From: Bacteroidales bacterium | Lineage (GTDB): Bacteria; Bacteroidota; Bacteroidia; Bacteroidales; P3 | Direction: 5' to 3' | NCBI GenBank assembly: GCA_024681475.1 | Contig: JAILAT010000049.1 | Span: 62,001 to 126,000 of the forward strand | DNA: 64,000 nt | Shown here: piece after piece, positions 16,707 to 26,799 of the stretch | How the letters are laid out: every line of letters starts with the position of its first letter | How positions within the stretch are numbered: position 1 is the first letter of the stretch | The notes under the pieces: model-generated | Seen by the model: only the letters and a program-made list of their open reading frames with translations | Database searches by the model: none | What the model was told of the DNA's origin: nothing | Position numbers and translations under genes: made by a program

Positions 16707-17324
16707 TTAGGGGATGGGGACGATGCCGCCGAATCCCATGAAAGCCATGGCCAAAATACCGGCGGTGACGAGTGCTATGGGAACACCCTTCATGCCTTTG
16801 GGAACGCCAGTCAACTCCATCTGTTCGCGGATGCCGGCGAAGATGACCAGCGCCAGGGTGAAGCCCAGTGCGATGCTGGCCGAGTAGATGGTGCTCTGAA
16901 GAAGGTTCATCTCTTTCTGGATCACAAGGATGGCGACACCCAGGACAGCGCAGTTGGTGGTGATAAGCGGCAGGAAAACTCCCAAGGTCTGATACAGCGA
17001 TGGGGAGGTTTTCTTCAACACGATCTCAACCATCTGTACCAGTCCGGCGATGACCAAGATGTAGACGATGGTCTGCAAAAAGCGCAGGTCGCGGATGGGC
17101 TCGTTGGTGGCGGCATCAATGGGATACAGCAGATAGGTGTATATCAGCCAGGTGACCACGGTGGCGAGGAGCATCACAAACAGAACTGCTCCGCCCATGC
17201 CGAGCGAACTTTTCACATCCTTCGAGACACCCAAAAAAGGGCAGATGCCCAAAAACTGGGCCAAGACTACGTTGTTTACAAAGATTGCACCAATAATCAA
17301 TGCAAAAGGACTCAGTGGATCCAT
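16707..17324 (-). CDS. rnfA: Electron transport complex protein RnfA/RsxA
   Basis: IFVNNVVLAQFLGICPFLGVSKDVKSSLGMG...LITTNCAVLGVAILV. Confidence 0.88.
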   Translation of the reverse strand: MDPLSPFALIIGAIFVNNVVLAQFLGICPFLGVSKDVKSSLGMGGAVLFVMLLATVVTWLIYTYLLYPIDAATNEPIRDLRFLQTIVYILVIAGLVQMVEIVLKKTSPSLYQTLGVFLPLITTNCAVLGVAILVIQKEMNLLQSTIYSASIALGFTLALVIFAGIREQMELTGVPKGMKGVPIALVTAGILAMAFMGFGGIVPIP

Positions 17325-17351
17325 GATGTTATTTCTTTAGTTTACAACAAA

Positions 17352-17399
17352 TTGCCGTTCGATGAACCTTGTTTCGCCAAGGATACTATCGAACGGCAA
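17352..17399. terminator. 12-bp stem hairpin between carboxylase gene and rnfA
   Basis: TTGCCGTTCGAT...ATCGAACGGCAA with inner CCTTG/CAAGG. Confidence 0.65.
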
Positions 17400-17489
17400 A
17401 AATACACTCTTTTTTTTAATTGTGCAAATTTTTCTGCCCTTTTTGTTTTGACATGAGCTTTCGGTGCAGCGCAAAAGCGCGTGTCGGTC

Positions 17490-19271
17490 TTATTCTATCC
17501 AGCCCAGCACGTCGCCTTTTTTGACCATCGAGCCTTGTGCATAGCAGGTGTCTACCAGCTTGCCTGCCACGGTGGTCGTCACGGGCATCATGGCGTAGGA
17601 GGCCTGGATGGTGCAGAAGGTGTCGCCAGCCTGATACTGTTTGCCGGGGGCGGGGGGCACCGACTTGTCGGCGAAGTCCAGCTCCCAGATGACCTGGCCG
17701 GTAGCAGTGGCAACGACAGGGGTGGCATTCTTGAAGCGCTCCTTCATATAGTTGGGCATGGTGCCAGGCTCCACGGCCACGGCAGGTGCCGGTGCGGCAG
17801 CGGCAGATTTCTCGGCGCGCAGCGCTTCCACCTCTTTGTTGAAACGCTCTTTGGCGATGCCGCTCTTGTAGTCGCGATATTGACGGTCGTGCATGGCCAG
17901 CTCGAAGAGTTCTTCGTCGTCTTCGCCACGGTCCCAGCCTTTTTCTTCCATCTCCTTGATGTAGGTGGGCAAAGTGTCGGGGTAGGCGTCTTGCGGCACA
18001 CCTTCGTAGAATTCCAGACCTTGGCTTTTGGCCAGCTCCACGATTTCGGGAGCCAGGGGGCCGGGCAGATGGCCTGCGCGACCCAGGATCATGCTCCAGG
18101 TGTCTTTGTCTATCTGGGTGAAGCGCGGCTTGCCCTGCGCCATGTTGAGCAGGTTGAGCACCGCGGTGTTCTTGCTGTATTGGCTGAACGGCGTCACCAG
18201 GGGAGGATAGCCCAGCATGGGCCAGATGTGCTCTACCTCCTGGAACAGCTGTACCGTCAGTTCTTCGAAGCTCACCTCGGGTTTGCCGTTTTTCTTCAAG
18301 GCCATATTGATGGCACCGTGTACACCGCGCAGGTCGCTCATCATGGAGCCCATCATGCCGCCGGGAAGACCACAGCCGACAAGCAGCGAGGTGCTGATGC
18401 GGTTGCCGGGATTGATGTAGAGGCCCAGGAAGTCGTCGATGAACTCCTGGTTCAGCTTGCGGGCTGCCATATAGGCTTCCATGTTGATGTCCTTCACCAG
18501 GAATCCGGCATCTTTCAGCATGGCCTGCACGCTGATGATGTCGGGATGCACCATACCCCACGACAGGGGCTCCATGGCGCAGTCTATCACGTCGGCGCCG
18601 GCCTCGGCCACCATCAGGATGCTGGCCATCGAGAGGCCAGGACCTGTATGTCCGTGATACTGCACCACGATGTGCGGATACTTGGTCTTGATTTCTTTCA
18701 CCAGACGTCCCAACGTGGCAGGACGGCCTACGCCGGCCATGTCCTTCAGGGCTATCTCGTCGGCTCCGAATTCCACCAGCTTGTCCACGATGCCCATGTA
18801 GTATTCCACTGTGTGCACGGGGGAGTGGGTGATACTCAACGCGGCTTGCGAAATCATGCCCGCCTCTTTGGCTGCCACCACCGACAGCTCCAGGTTGCGC
18901 GGGTCGTTGAGGCCGCAGAACGAACGCATGATGTCCACGCCCTGAGCCTTCTTGACTTTAGGCATCAGACGGCGCACATCGGCCGGAACACCGTACATGC
19001 GGAGACCGTTCAGTGCACGCTCCAGCATGTGTGTCTGGATGCCTGCCTTGTTGAATTCTTTTGTCCATGCCCGAACCGCTTTGTTCGGGTTTTCGCCGTA
19101 CATCAGATTCACCTGCTCAAAGGCCCCCCCATTGGTCTCGATACGATCGAAGCAGCCCATCTCCACTATCACGGGAGCAATGGTCGTCAACTGATCAACG
19201 CGAGGCTGATATTTGCCCGACGACTGCCACATATCGCGGTAGACCAAACTGAATTTTATCTCTTTTGACAT
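17490..19271 (-). CDS. Oxaloacetate decarboxylase alpha / pyruvate carboxylase B-type carboxyltransferase with C-terminal biotinyl-like domain
   Basis: Carboxyltransferase core (RSFCGLNDPRNLELSV, ALKDMAGVGRPATLGRLVKEI, YHGHTGPGLSMAS); biotinyl-like end (GDTFCTIQASYAMMPVTTTVAGKLVDTCYAQGSMVKKGDVLGWIE). Confidence 0.9.
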   Translation of the reverse strand: MSKEIKFSLVYRDMWQSSGKYQPRVDQLTTIAPVIVEMGCFDRIETNGGAFEQVNLMYGENPNKAVRAWTKEFNKAGIQTHMLERALNGLRMYGVPADVRRLMPKVKKAQGVDIMRSFCGLNDPRNLELSVVAAKEAGMISQAALSITHSPVHTVEYYMGIVDKLVEFGADEIALKDMAGVGRPATLGRLVKEIKTKYPHIVVQYHGHTGPGLSMASILMVAEAGADVIDCAMEPLSWGMVHPDIISVQAMLKDAGFLVKDINMEAYMAARKLNQEFIDDFLGLYINPGNRISTSLLVGCGLPGGMMGSMMSDLRGVHGAINMALKKNGKPEVSFEELTVQLFQEVEHIWPMLGYPPLVTPFSQYSKNTAVLNLLNMAQGKPRFTQIDKDTWSMILGRAGHLPGPLAPEIVELAKSQGLEFYEGVPQDAYPDTLPTYIKEMEEKGWDRGEDDEELFELAMHDRQYRDYKSGIAKERFNKEVEALRAEKSAAAAPAPAVAVEPGTMPNYMKERFKNATPVVATATGQVIWELDFADKSVPPAPGKQYQAGDTFCTIQASYAMMPVTTTVAGKLVDTCYAQGSMVKKGDVLGWIE

Positions 19272-19455
19272 AGTTTTACTGTCCTTCTTATGCTATAAAT
19301 AATTAACAAACAATCAAATACGAATTTCAAATAAAAGAAATTCGCGCACGCAAAGATATATAAAAAAAACAAATAGAATTAAAAAGCGGAAAAATAATTT
19401 TGATGTCTTCAGAAGTCAAGCCCCATAGGGGGGTATGCTATGAAATAGGAAAGGG

Positions 19456-20250
19456 CTATAGTCCAAAGAGATGCCTAGCATTCTGGGTGGTCGCTGCGGC
19501 CACGGTCTCGACGCTCACACCTTTTATCTCGGCCACTTTGCTGGCGACGTGCGCCACATAGGCGCTTTCGTTGCGATGGCCCCGATGGGGCACGGGGGCA
19601 AGATAGGGTGAGTCGGTCTCCAGCACCAGCTTTTCAAGCGGTAGGGCCGCCACAATGTCGGGGAGTGCCGATTTCTTGTAGGTCACCGTGCCGCCGATGC
19701 CCAGCAGAAATCCCATTTCCACTCCGAGCTGTGCCTGCTCCAACGTGCCGCTGTAGCAGTGCAGGATGCCCCGGTAGCTGCAGCTGCCGTGGTGATGCAA
19801 CAGTTTGTACAGCAGTTCGTATGCGTCGCCGTCGCCACTCTCTTTGGCGTTGCGCAGGTGCAGCACGACAGGCTTCTGCAGTTGCTCGGCCCATACGATT
19901 TGCCGCTCCAGCACATCCAGCTGCTGCTCCACAAAGGTGGTGTCCCAGTAGAGGTCGAGGCCTATCTCGCCGACACCCACGTAGTGCTCGGGATGGGCAA
20001 AGAGCAGCTCTTTCGCTATGGCCAAATCGGCTTCGAAGTCCGCATTCACCGAGGTGGGGTGCAGCCCCATCATCTGCCGGAACAGGTCGGGGCGTGCCGT
20101 GGCCAACGCCTCTTGTCTCTCGTAGCTCTCCTTGTCGATGGCGGGTAGCAGTATCAGCTCCACGCCAGCGGCCTCAGCACGCGCGAGGGCTTCGTTACGG
20201 TCGCCGTCGAAGGCTTCGTCGTAAAGGTGTGAGTGGGTGTCTATCAGCAT
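19456..20250 (-). CDS. TatD-family hydrolase
   Basis: MLIDTHSHLYDEAFDGDR...VGEIGLDLYWD...HCYSGT...ETDSPYLAPVPHRG. Confidence 0.95.
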   Translation of the reverse strand: MLIDTHSHLYDEAFDGDRNEALARAEAAGVELILLPAIDKESYERQEALATARPDLFRQMMGLHPTSVNADFEADLAIAKELLFAHPEHYVGVGEIGLDLYWDTTFVEQQLDVLERQIVWAEQLQKPVVLHLRNAKESGDGDAYELLYKLLHHHGSCSYRGILHCYSGTLEQAQLGVEMGFLLGIGGTVTYKKSALPDIVAALPLEKLVLETDSPYLAPVPHRGHRNESAYVAHVASKVAEIKGVSVETVAAATTQNARHLFGL

Positions 20251-20257
20251 GGATTCT

Positions 20258-21034
20258 TTATTGTTTCGCTGCGGTATTGTCTTCTATCTGCTTGGTCATC
20301 AGGTCGTAGAGCGCCAGCATCTGCTCGTTGTCGGCCAGCAGGCGCCGCTGGTTGTCAATCGTTTTCTGGTCGCGCCGACGTGCGGGACCCGTCTGCTGCT
20401 GCCACAGGTTACCTTGCTTGATTTTCTCGGCCGTCAGTGTCACCAGCGGGTGCAGTATGGCGAAATCCATACCGTGTTCCGTCACTAGGTCTTGTGCCAG
20501 CGCGTTGATGCAGTTGCCGAAGTTGTTGACCATCACGGCGGCGAGGTGCAGCCATTGGCGCTGCTGGCTGTCAATAGGATACACGTTCTTCGACACCGAC
20601 TTGGCCAGTTCCATGATGGCCTTCTCTGTGGCTTCGTTGCAGCCTTCTATGCAGAAAGGCACCTCCCCGTAGTTCATTGCCACGTCGCGGATGAAGGTCT
20701 GTGGCGACCACAGCACACCATACTTCCGGCTGATGGGTTTCAGCACGTTGAGCGACACGCCGCCGGCGGTGTGCAGCACCAGCGCGTCGCGCAGCTGCAG
20801 GTCCAGCGCCAAGTCGAACAGCGCGTCGTCGGCCACGGCCAAAATGTACACGTCGGCAGTGGGATACAGCAGTCCCAGCTTGTCGATAGGCTCTGCAAAC
20901 ACTTGGTTGGCAAGAGCTTCAGCGTGGTCGTATTCGCGCGACCAGATCTGCACTATCTGGTGCCCGGCAGCGTGGAATGCTTTGGCCAGGTGGGTGGCGA
21001 CGTTGCCCGACCCGATGAAGGTGATGGTGCTCAT
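20258..21034 (-). CDS. DUF2520 / Rossmann-fold oxidoreductase-like protein
   Basis: MSTITFIGSGNVATHLAKAFHAAGHQIVQIWSR; C-term VMVNNFGNCINALAQD. Confidence 0.88.
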   Translation of the reverse strand: MSTITFIGSGNVATHLAKAFHAAGHQIVQIWSREYDHAEALANQVFAEPIDKLGLLYPTADVYILAVADDALFDLALDLQLRDALVLHTAGGVSLNVLKPISRKYGVLWSPQTFIRDVAMNYGEVPFCIEGCNEATEKAIMELAKSVSKNVYPIDSQQRQWLHLAAVMVNNFGNCINALAQDLVTEHGMDFAILHPLVTLTAEKIKQGNLWQQQTGPARRRDQKTIDNQRRLLADNEQMLALYDLMTKQIEDNTAAKQ

Positions 21035-21164
21035 ATTCGTAGATATTATCTTGTTGTATTGTAGTGCGATGCTTTGGCCGTTTACGCCTCGGCACCATAA
21101 AAAAGGGTCGAAACTCGCGTTCCGCCCTTTTTATAGTTTTTCGTGTTATTGTTTGCGCAAGGCA

Positions 21165-21386
21165 TTAGTATTCATCTTCTTGGAAGAAGAAGTCCTCTTT
21201 GGTGGGGTAGTCAGGCCAAATGTCCTCTATGCTGTCATAGGGGTCGCCTTCGTCCTCTATTTCCGACAGGTTTTCGATAACCTCCATCGGAGCACCTGTG
21301 CGCTGCGCGTAATCTATCAGTTCGTCTTTTGTGGCAGGCCAAGGTGCATCCTCTAATTTCGATGCAAGTTCAAGTGTCCAATACAT
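21165..21386 (-). CDS. DUF2795 domain protein
   Basis: MYWTLELASKLEDAPWPATKDELIDYAQRTGAPMEVIENLSE. Confidence 0.85.
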   Translation of the reverse strand: MYWTLELASKLEDAPWPATKDELIDYAQRTGAPMEVIENLSEIEDEGDPYDSIEDIWPDYPTKEDFFFQEDEY

Positions 21387-21522
21387 ATTCCTCGTTCTCT
21401 TAAATGGTTCTGTTTAATGCTGTTATCTTTCTTCACTCCTCTTGTAGGTTCGACGCTTTTGTGCCTTTTTCATGCCTCTTTCGGCTGTTGTTGTCTACCT
21501 AAACGCATAGGGTTAGAAATTA

Positions 21523-22071
21523 TTATTTCACACCCCAAAAATTTTCGCTTTTATTTTCGCATTTCAGGAGGTAGCGTGATGCAACAAACAGATAATCAGA
21601 TAGTCTATTGATGTATTGCTTGATATTTTTTTCTATTTCCACCGTCTCGGCGGCGCGCACGATGCAGCGCTCGGCACGACGGCACACGGTGCGTGCCACG
21701 TGGCACTGCGCCGATGCCAGGCTTCCGCCAGGTATCACAAAGGCTTTCAGGCGTGGCACTTGCGCGTCCATGTTGTCGATCCAGCCTTCCAACTTTGCTG
21801 GTTCGTTGTCGGCCAGTTGTGGCAGCTTGGCGTAGGTGTCGGCATCTTCGGTGGCCAGCAGTGTCTGCACCACGAAGAGCTGGTTCTGGATGTCTTTCAG
21901 CTGTTCATACAGATGGCTGTCGATGGCCTGCACCATCTCGGCCAGCAGCCCGATGTGTGAGTTCAACTCGTCAACGGTGCCGTAGGCTTCCACGCGCAAG
22001 TCGCTTTTCTTGACCCTGGTGCCACCCACCAACGAGGTGGTGCCTTCGTCTCCTGTCTTGGTGTATATCAT
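21523..22071 (-). CDS. Cob(I)alamin adenosyltransferase, PduO type
   Basis: YTKTGDEGTTSLVGGTRVKKSDLRVEAYGTVDELNSHIG. Confidence 0.95.
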   Translation of the reverse strand: MIYTKTGDEGTTSLVGGTRVKKSDLRVEAYGTVDELNSHIGLLAEMVQAIDSHLYEQLKDIQNQLFVVQTLLATEDADTYAKLPQLADNEPAKLEGWIDNMDAQVPRLKAFVIPGGSLASAQCHVARTVCRRAERCIVRAAETVEIEKNIKQYINRLSDYLFVASRYLLKCENKSENFWGVK

Positions 22072-22313
22072 ACTCTTTCAACGCTTTTGACCTCGGGGAT
22101 GGCGTTGCGGATGGCGGTCTCGATGCCCTGTTTCAGAGTCATCATGGCGTGCGGGCAGCTGCCGCAGTGGCCCGTCAGGTGCACCATCACCACGCCTTCG
22201 TTGGTCATGTCCACATATTCCACATCGCCGCCGTCTTGCTGCAGGTAGGGGCGGATCTGGCCCAAAGCATTCTTGACTTTCTGTTCGATAACGGTTTTCT
22301 CTTCGTCTGTCAT
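22068..22313 (-). CDS. NifU C-terminal-like Fe-S scaffold protein
   Basis: IRPYLQQDGGDVEYVDMTNEGVVMVHLTGHCGSCPHAMMTLKQGIE. Confidence 0.93.
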   Translation of the reverse strand: MTDEEKTVIEQKVKNALGQIRPYLQQDGGDVEYVDMTNEGVVMVHLTGHCGSCPHAMMTLKQGIETAIRNAIPEVKSVERV

Positions 22314-22349
22314 GGTGTTGTCTTTTTGCTGTTACTTATTGTGTGCTAT

Positions 22350-23450
22350 TTACTTTTTCTCCAGTTTGCAGATTTCCTTGATGGTGTTCTGGGCCACCTC
22401 CATGAAAGCTTCGCTCTCAGGTGTGGGCTGTTCGCTCCACAGGGCCACGGGCTTGCCGCTGTCGCCGCTCTCGGCAATGGATTGCACCAGCGGTATCTGG
22501 CCCAACAGGGTGATGTCCATCTCTTTGGCCAATTTGCTGCAGCCTTCACGGCCAAAAATGTAGTAACGGTTGTCTGGCAGCTCAGCGGGGGTGAAGTAGG
22601 CCATATTCTCCACGAAGCCCAGCACGGGGATGCCGATGTTGGGGTTCTGGAACATCTCCACGCCACGCACCACGTCGGCCAGCGCCACACGCTGCGGTGT
22701 GCTGACTATGATGGCACCCGTCACAGGCAGCGTCTGTGCTATGGTCAGCTGGATGTCGCCTGTTCCCGGAGGCATATCCACCACCAGGTAGTCAATCTCG
22801 TCCCACCAGGTCTCGGTGAGCAGCTGTTTCAGTGCGCCCGACGCCATGGGGCCTCGCCACACCAGCGCTTTTTCGGGGTCTACCAGGAAGCCTACCGACA
22901 TCAGCTTGATGCCATATTTCTCCACGGGAACCATGTAGGTCTTTCCGTCGTGGTTTTCGCCAAAGATATCCTGGTGGTTGACATTGAACATGATGGGTAT
23001 CGAGGGACCGTAGATGTCGGCATCAATCAATCCCACTTTGGCACCCGTCTTGGCCAGCGAGACGGCCAGGTTCACTGCCACTGTCGATTTGCCCACGCCA
23101 CCTTTGCCCGAAGCCACCAGGATGGTGTGCTTTATGTTGGGGAACATATCGGCGGGGTCAGGCTCTTCCACTTTGCGCGATGTCAGGTTCACCGTCACTT
23201 CGGCGTTGCGGTCCACATACTCATGTATCGCATTGATACAATCCTCCTTCATCTTCGATTTCATGGGGCATGCCGGCGTGGTCAGCACCAGGTCGAAGCT
23301 CACCTTGAGCCCGTTGACGCTGATGTTCTCTATCATGCCGAGTTGCGTCAAACTCTGCCCTAAATCGGGGTCGTCGACATGCGACAACGCCATTTCTATC
23401 ATTGTTGTGGTAATCTTGCTCATATTTTCTGTATTCTTAATATATTTCAT
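22350..23450 (-). CDS. Mrp/ApbC-NBP35 family Fe-S carrier ATPase
   Basis: VASGKGGVGKSTVAVNLAVSLAKTGAKVGLIDADIYGPSIP. Confidence 0.95.
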   Translation of the reverse strand: MKYIKNTENMSKITTTMIEMALSHVDDPDLGQSLTQLGMIENISVNGLKVSFDLVLTTPACPMKSKMKEDCINAIHEYVDRNAEVTVNLTSRKVEEPDPADMFPNIKHTILVASGKGGVGKSTVAVNLAVSLAKTGAKVGLIDADIYGPSIPIMFNVNHQDIFGENHDGKTYMVPVEKYGIKLMSVGFLVDPEKALVWRGPMASGALKQLLTETWWDEIDYLVVDMPPGTGDIQLTIAQTLPVTGAIIVSTPQRVALADVVRGVEMFQNPNIGIPVLGFVENMAYFTPAELPDNRYYIFGREGCSKLAKEMDITLLGQIPLVQSIAESGDSGKPVALWSEQPTPESEAFMEVAQNTIKEICKLEKK

Positions 23451-23451
23451 T

Positions 23452-23877
23452 CTATTCTATGTTGCGAAGCAGTTGCTCCACGATTTCCCCGTGGTCGAAA
23501 GCCAAGGGTGGCAGCTCCTGCAGCGAAAACCAGCGTGCTTCGGCGGCATCGTCGCCGCCCCGTGCTTCCAGTGTGCTGCGGTCCACCAGGGCCATGAATA
23601 TGACGCTGATGGTGCGGCCCCGTGGGTCGCGGCCTTCGCGCGATGCCACCAGCATCTCTTTCAGCTCCAGCCCTTTCAGTCCTGTCTCTTCTTCCAGCTC
23701 GCGGTGTGCGGTGAAGGCAATGTCGGGGTCGCTCATGTCGAAGAATCCGCCAGGCAGCGCCCAACAGTCTTTGTAGGGCTCGTGGCCGCGGCGTATCAGC
23801 AGCAGCTCATGGCGCTGGGGGTCTATCAGGGCAATGTCGGCCGTGACGGAGGGTCTGGGGTATTCGTAGCTATACAT
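23452..23877 (-). CDS. NUDIX hydrolase
   Basis: GGFFDMSDPDIAFTAHRELEEETGL. Confidence 0.92.
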   Translation of the reverse strand: MYSYEYPRPSVTADIALIDPQRHELLLIRRGHEPYKDCWALPGGFFDMSDPDIAFTAHRELEEETGLKGLELKEMLVASREGRDPRGRTISVIFMALVDRSTLEARGGDDAAEARWFSLQELPPLAFDHGEIVEQLLRNIE

Positions 23878-23888
23878 ATCGCTGTCGG

Positions 23889-25010
23889 TTATTCTCCAAA
23901 TAGTTCTTTCAGTTTCTTCTCCAGATCGCTGCCGCGCAGGTTACGGGCGATGATTTTGCCGTCGCGTCCCACCAGTACGGTGCTCGGTATCGAGGTCACC
24001 CCGTATGTGGCGCCGCCGCTCGAGGTCCAGCCCTTCAGGTCGCTGACGTGGTTCTCCCATCTCAGGCCGTCCTGCTTGATGGCACGTAGCCATTCATCGC
24101 GCCCTTTGTCGAGCGACACGCTGAAGATGTCGAATCCTTTGTCGTGATATTTATTGTAGAGCTTCACCACGTTGGGGTTCTCCATGCGGCACGGACGGCA
24201 CCACGAGGCCCAGAAGTCTATCAGTACCACCTTGCCGCGCAGGTCCGACAGGCGACGCGTCACGCCGTTCATGTCCTTCATCTCTATCTCCGGCGCCATG
24301 CGGCCCGGACCCAGGGTGGAGCGCACCTTGCCGCTGATGTGCTGCACATAGGGGTTGTTGCTGTATTTCTTCCCCAGCTGATTGTCGATTATTTCGTATA
24401 GCTCGTAGTAGTTTTCGAAATCGTTCTCGAAATAGGTGACAATGAAGGCGCTCATCAGCACGCCGGCATTGTCACGCACCACCTTCTCGATGGATGCGTT
24501 CTGCTTCATTACTATCTGGTCGAGCTGTTCCATCAGCTCCCGCCTGCGGGAGTCGGTGGTCGAAGGCAGCTGGAGTTCCTCGCTCAGCGAGGTGTACTGG
24601 GGCAGGTTGGAGTAGAGCACTTTGTTGAAAAGCTCATATACATGCAGGTTGTTCGACCCCGTGGTGTTGCGCACCTCCATGAAGTTGTGCTTGATGTCGT
24701 AGTTCATCGTTATTGTCACACGGTCGAAAGGTTCCAGCATGAGGTGTGTCATCGGCGGCTGCTGTGTGAGGCCCTGCGGCATCATGATGAACAGTTTGGG
24801 CTCGTCAAGTTTCACCTCGGTGCTGAAGGCTCCTTTTTTGTCGGGGGTCAGTGTGTCGTAGGGCACCAGATTGTTGCCTTCTACCATGTTCAGCACTATC
24901 TTGTTGCTGTTGGGCAGACCCGTTACTGTTCCGCTTAATTTTGCGGTCTGTGCCATGGCCATGCTGCACGCACACAAGGTTATTATGAATGCTATCAGTT
25001 TGTTTCTCAT
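23889..25010 (-). CDS. TlpA-like thioredoxin-fold protein with DUF4369-like N-terminus
   Basis: VVLIDFWASWCRPCRMENPNVVKLYNKYHDKGFDIFSVSLD. Confidence 0.92.
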   Translation of the reverse strand: MRNKLIAFIITLCACSMAMAQTAKLSGTVTGLPNSNKIVLNMVEGNNLVPYDTLTPDKKGAFSTEVKLDEPKLFIMMPQGLTQQPPMTHLMLEPFDRVTITMNYDIKHNFMEVRNTTGSNNLHVYELFNKVLYSNLPQYTSLSEELQLPSTTDSRRRELMEQLDQIVMKQNASIEKVVRDNAGVLMSAFIVTYFENDFENYYELYEIIDNQLGKKYSNNPYVQHISGKVRSTLGPGRMAPEIEMKDMNGVTRRLSDLRGKVVLIDFWASWCRPCRMENPNVVKLYNKYHDKGFDIFSVSLDKGRDEWLRAIKQDGLRWENHVSDLKGWTSSGGATYGVTSIPSTVLVGRDGKIIARNLRGSDLEKKLKELFGE

Positions 25011-25019
25011 ATTGTTGCC

Positions 25020-26648
25020 TTATTTATGGATTGCCTTTTGGGTATTTAATATCTGTAATGCTTCTTTCAGGTCGGGGTCGTGTGGTATCTCGATGGCATA
25101 GAAGGCCGCATCGGAGTAGAGCATGTCGCCTATCAGACCTTTGAGATACGATTTCATCTCTTCGTGGTATTTGTTGATGCACGCCGGGTCGCGCTTCAGC
25201 CCTTCGGCGTCGCCGCGGCGCAGCATCTCCTCGAACATCGCGCCGCTCACCGTGTAGCGGTGCACAAAGCTATATTCCGTAGGAAACTGTTTTTTGATGT
25301 TTTTGCCGTCGCGCACCACGATGTCAAAGGCGTATTGGTCTACCACGCCTTTGTTTATCAGCATGTTGTAATAGTAGACGTTCTCGCTGGTCTTGTAGTT
25401 GATGTAGTAGTCGGGCAGGATGCCGCCGCCACCGTACACCACACGGCCACCGCTGGTGTAGTAGGGGGTGGAGTCTATCACTTGGCCGAACACCGAGTCT
25501 TGTAGATATTCGTTGTTCACCTGCTCGATGAAGTCGGAGTAGTACTCGTCGGTGCCACCCGAGTATGGCCGCTGGATGCAGCGCCCCGAGGGAGTGTAGT
25601 AGCGCGAGGTGGTCAGCCACACCGACGACCCGTCGGGCAGGTCGAAAGGCTGTTGTACCAGTCCCTTGCCGAACGAGCGACGCCCCACGATGATGCCGCG
25701 GTCGTTGTCCTGGATGGCGCCTGCCACAATCTCGCTCGCCGACGCCGAGTATTCGTTTATCATCACCAGCACCTTCCCCTCCGTGAAGAGTCCTCCGGGA
25801 GTGGAACGCAACTCTCTACGTTTGCTGTGGGCGCCTTCGGTGTACACAATCATCTCCTTGCCGGGCAGCAGCTCGTCGCAGATGCCCGTCGCAGCAGCCA
25901 TCAGTCCGCCGCTGTTGTCGCGCAGGTCTATGATGAGACGCTTCATCTTGCTGTCTTTCAGCTTGCTGACGGCACGGCAGAACTCCGCATAGGTCGACTC
26001 GCCGAAGATTTTGATACGCACATAGCCTGTCGAGTCGTCAATCATGCCGCTGTAGACGACGCTGTTCATCTCCACCTGTCCGCGGCGGATGTCCAGCTCC
26101 AACGGCTGTTGTTGTCCGTGGCGCCGCAACTTCAGGTGTACCAGGCTGCCCTGCTGTCCGCGTATGCGTTTCACCACCTCGTCGAGGTTCATGTCCACGC
26201 CGGAGACGATGGTATCGTCCACAGACTCAATCATGTCGCACGCCATCACATCTACGCCATCGGAGGGCCCGCCAGGCACCACTTGGTTCACATACACCGA
26301 GTCGCCACGCTTGCGCAGCACCAGCCCCACACCGTAGAAATAGCCCTGCAGCTCTTCGCCTTCCTTCTCACGCTCCGCGGCCGACAGGTAGCTGCTGTGC
26401 GGATCCAGGTTGGTGAAGATGGCAGCATACATCTGGTCCATCAAGGTGTCGTAGTCTATTTCGTCAACGTAGTTTTTTTCAATGATATTCCAGATGGCCT
26501 GCAGCTTCTTGTTGGTCATCTGTCCGGACATCGGCCCCATTCCCATGGAGGAATTGCCCTTGGGCATCAGCACGCCCAGCACCATCCCCATAGCCAGTGC
26601 TATGAAGATGAATAACAGGGCTTTCGATATTTTTATCCTCCGTCTCAT
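25020..26648 (-). CDS. C-terminal processing peptidase (S41, PDZ)
   Basis: LIIDLRDNSGGLMAAATGICDELLPG...INEYSASASEIVAGAIQDNDRGIIVGRRSFGKGLVQ. Confidence 0.95.
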   Translation of the reverse strand: MRRRIKISKALLFIFIALAMGMVLGVLMPKGNSSMGMGPMSGQMTNKKLQAIWNIIEKNYVDEIDYDTLMDQMYAAIFTNLDPHSSYLSAAEREKEGEELQGYFYGVGLVLRKRGDSVYVNQVVPGGPSDGVDVMACDMIESVDDTIVSGVDMNLDEVVKRIRGQQGSLVHLKLRRHGQQQPLELDIRRGQVEMNSVVYSGMIDDSTGYVRIKIFGESTYAEFCRAVSKLKDSKMKRLIIDLRDNSGGLMAAATGICDELLPGKEMIVYTEGAHSKRRELRSTPGGLFTEGKVLVMINEYSASASEIVAGAIQDNDRGIIVGRRSFGKGLVQQPFDLPDGSSVWLTTSRYYTPSGRCIQRPYSGGTDEYYSDFIEQVNNEYLQDSVFGQVIDSTPYYTSGGRVVYGGGGILPDYYINYKTSENVYYYNMLINKGVVDQYAFDIVVRDGKNIKKQFPTEYSFVHRYTVSGAMFEEMLRRGDAEGLKRDPACINKYHEEMKSYLKGLIGDMLYSDAAFYAIEIPHDPDLKEALQILNTQKAIHK

Positions 26649-26741
26649 ACCCTCTTAAACGAACACCCTTATTATTTATTGTTTCATTGTGAAAAATTTA
26701 TTTTCTCTTCGTTTGTCGCCTTTCAAAGCCCCTTTTGAAGA

Positions 26742-26775
26742 GCCAGGCTGCCACCCCGCAGGGTGGCAGCCTGGC
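26742..26775. terminator. 15-bp perfect-stem hairpin
   Basis: GCCAGGCTGCCACCC cgca GGGTGGCAGCCTGGC. Confidence 0.85.
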
Positions 26776-26799
26776 ATTATCTCATATCCTCAAAGGGTC

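Noticed and set aside
16707-17324. RnfA call could instead be NqrE
   Set aside because: N-terminal VNNVVLAQFLGICPFLGVSK is closer to RnfA; no other nqr genes adjacent. Not fully excluded without alignment.
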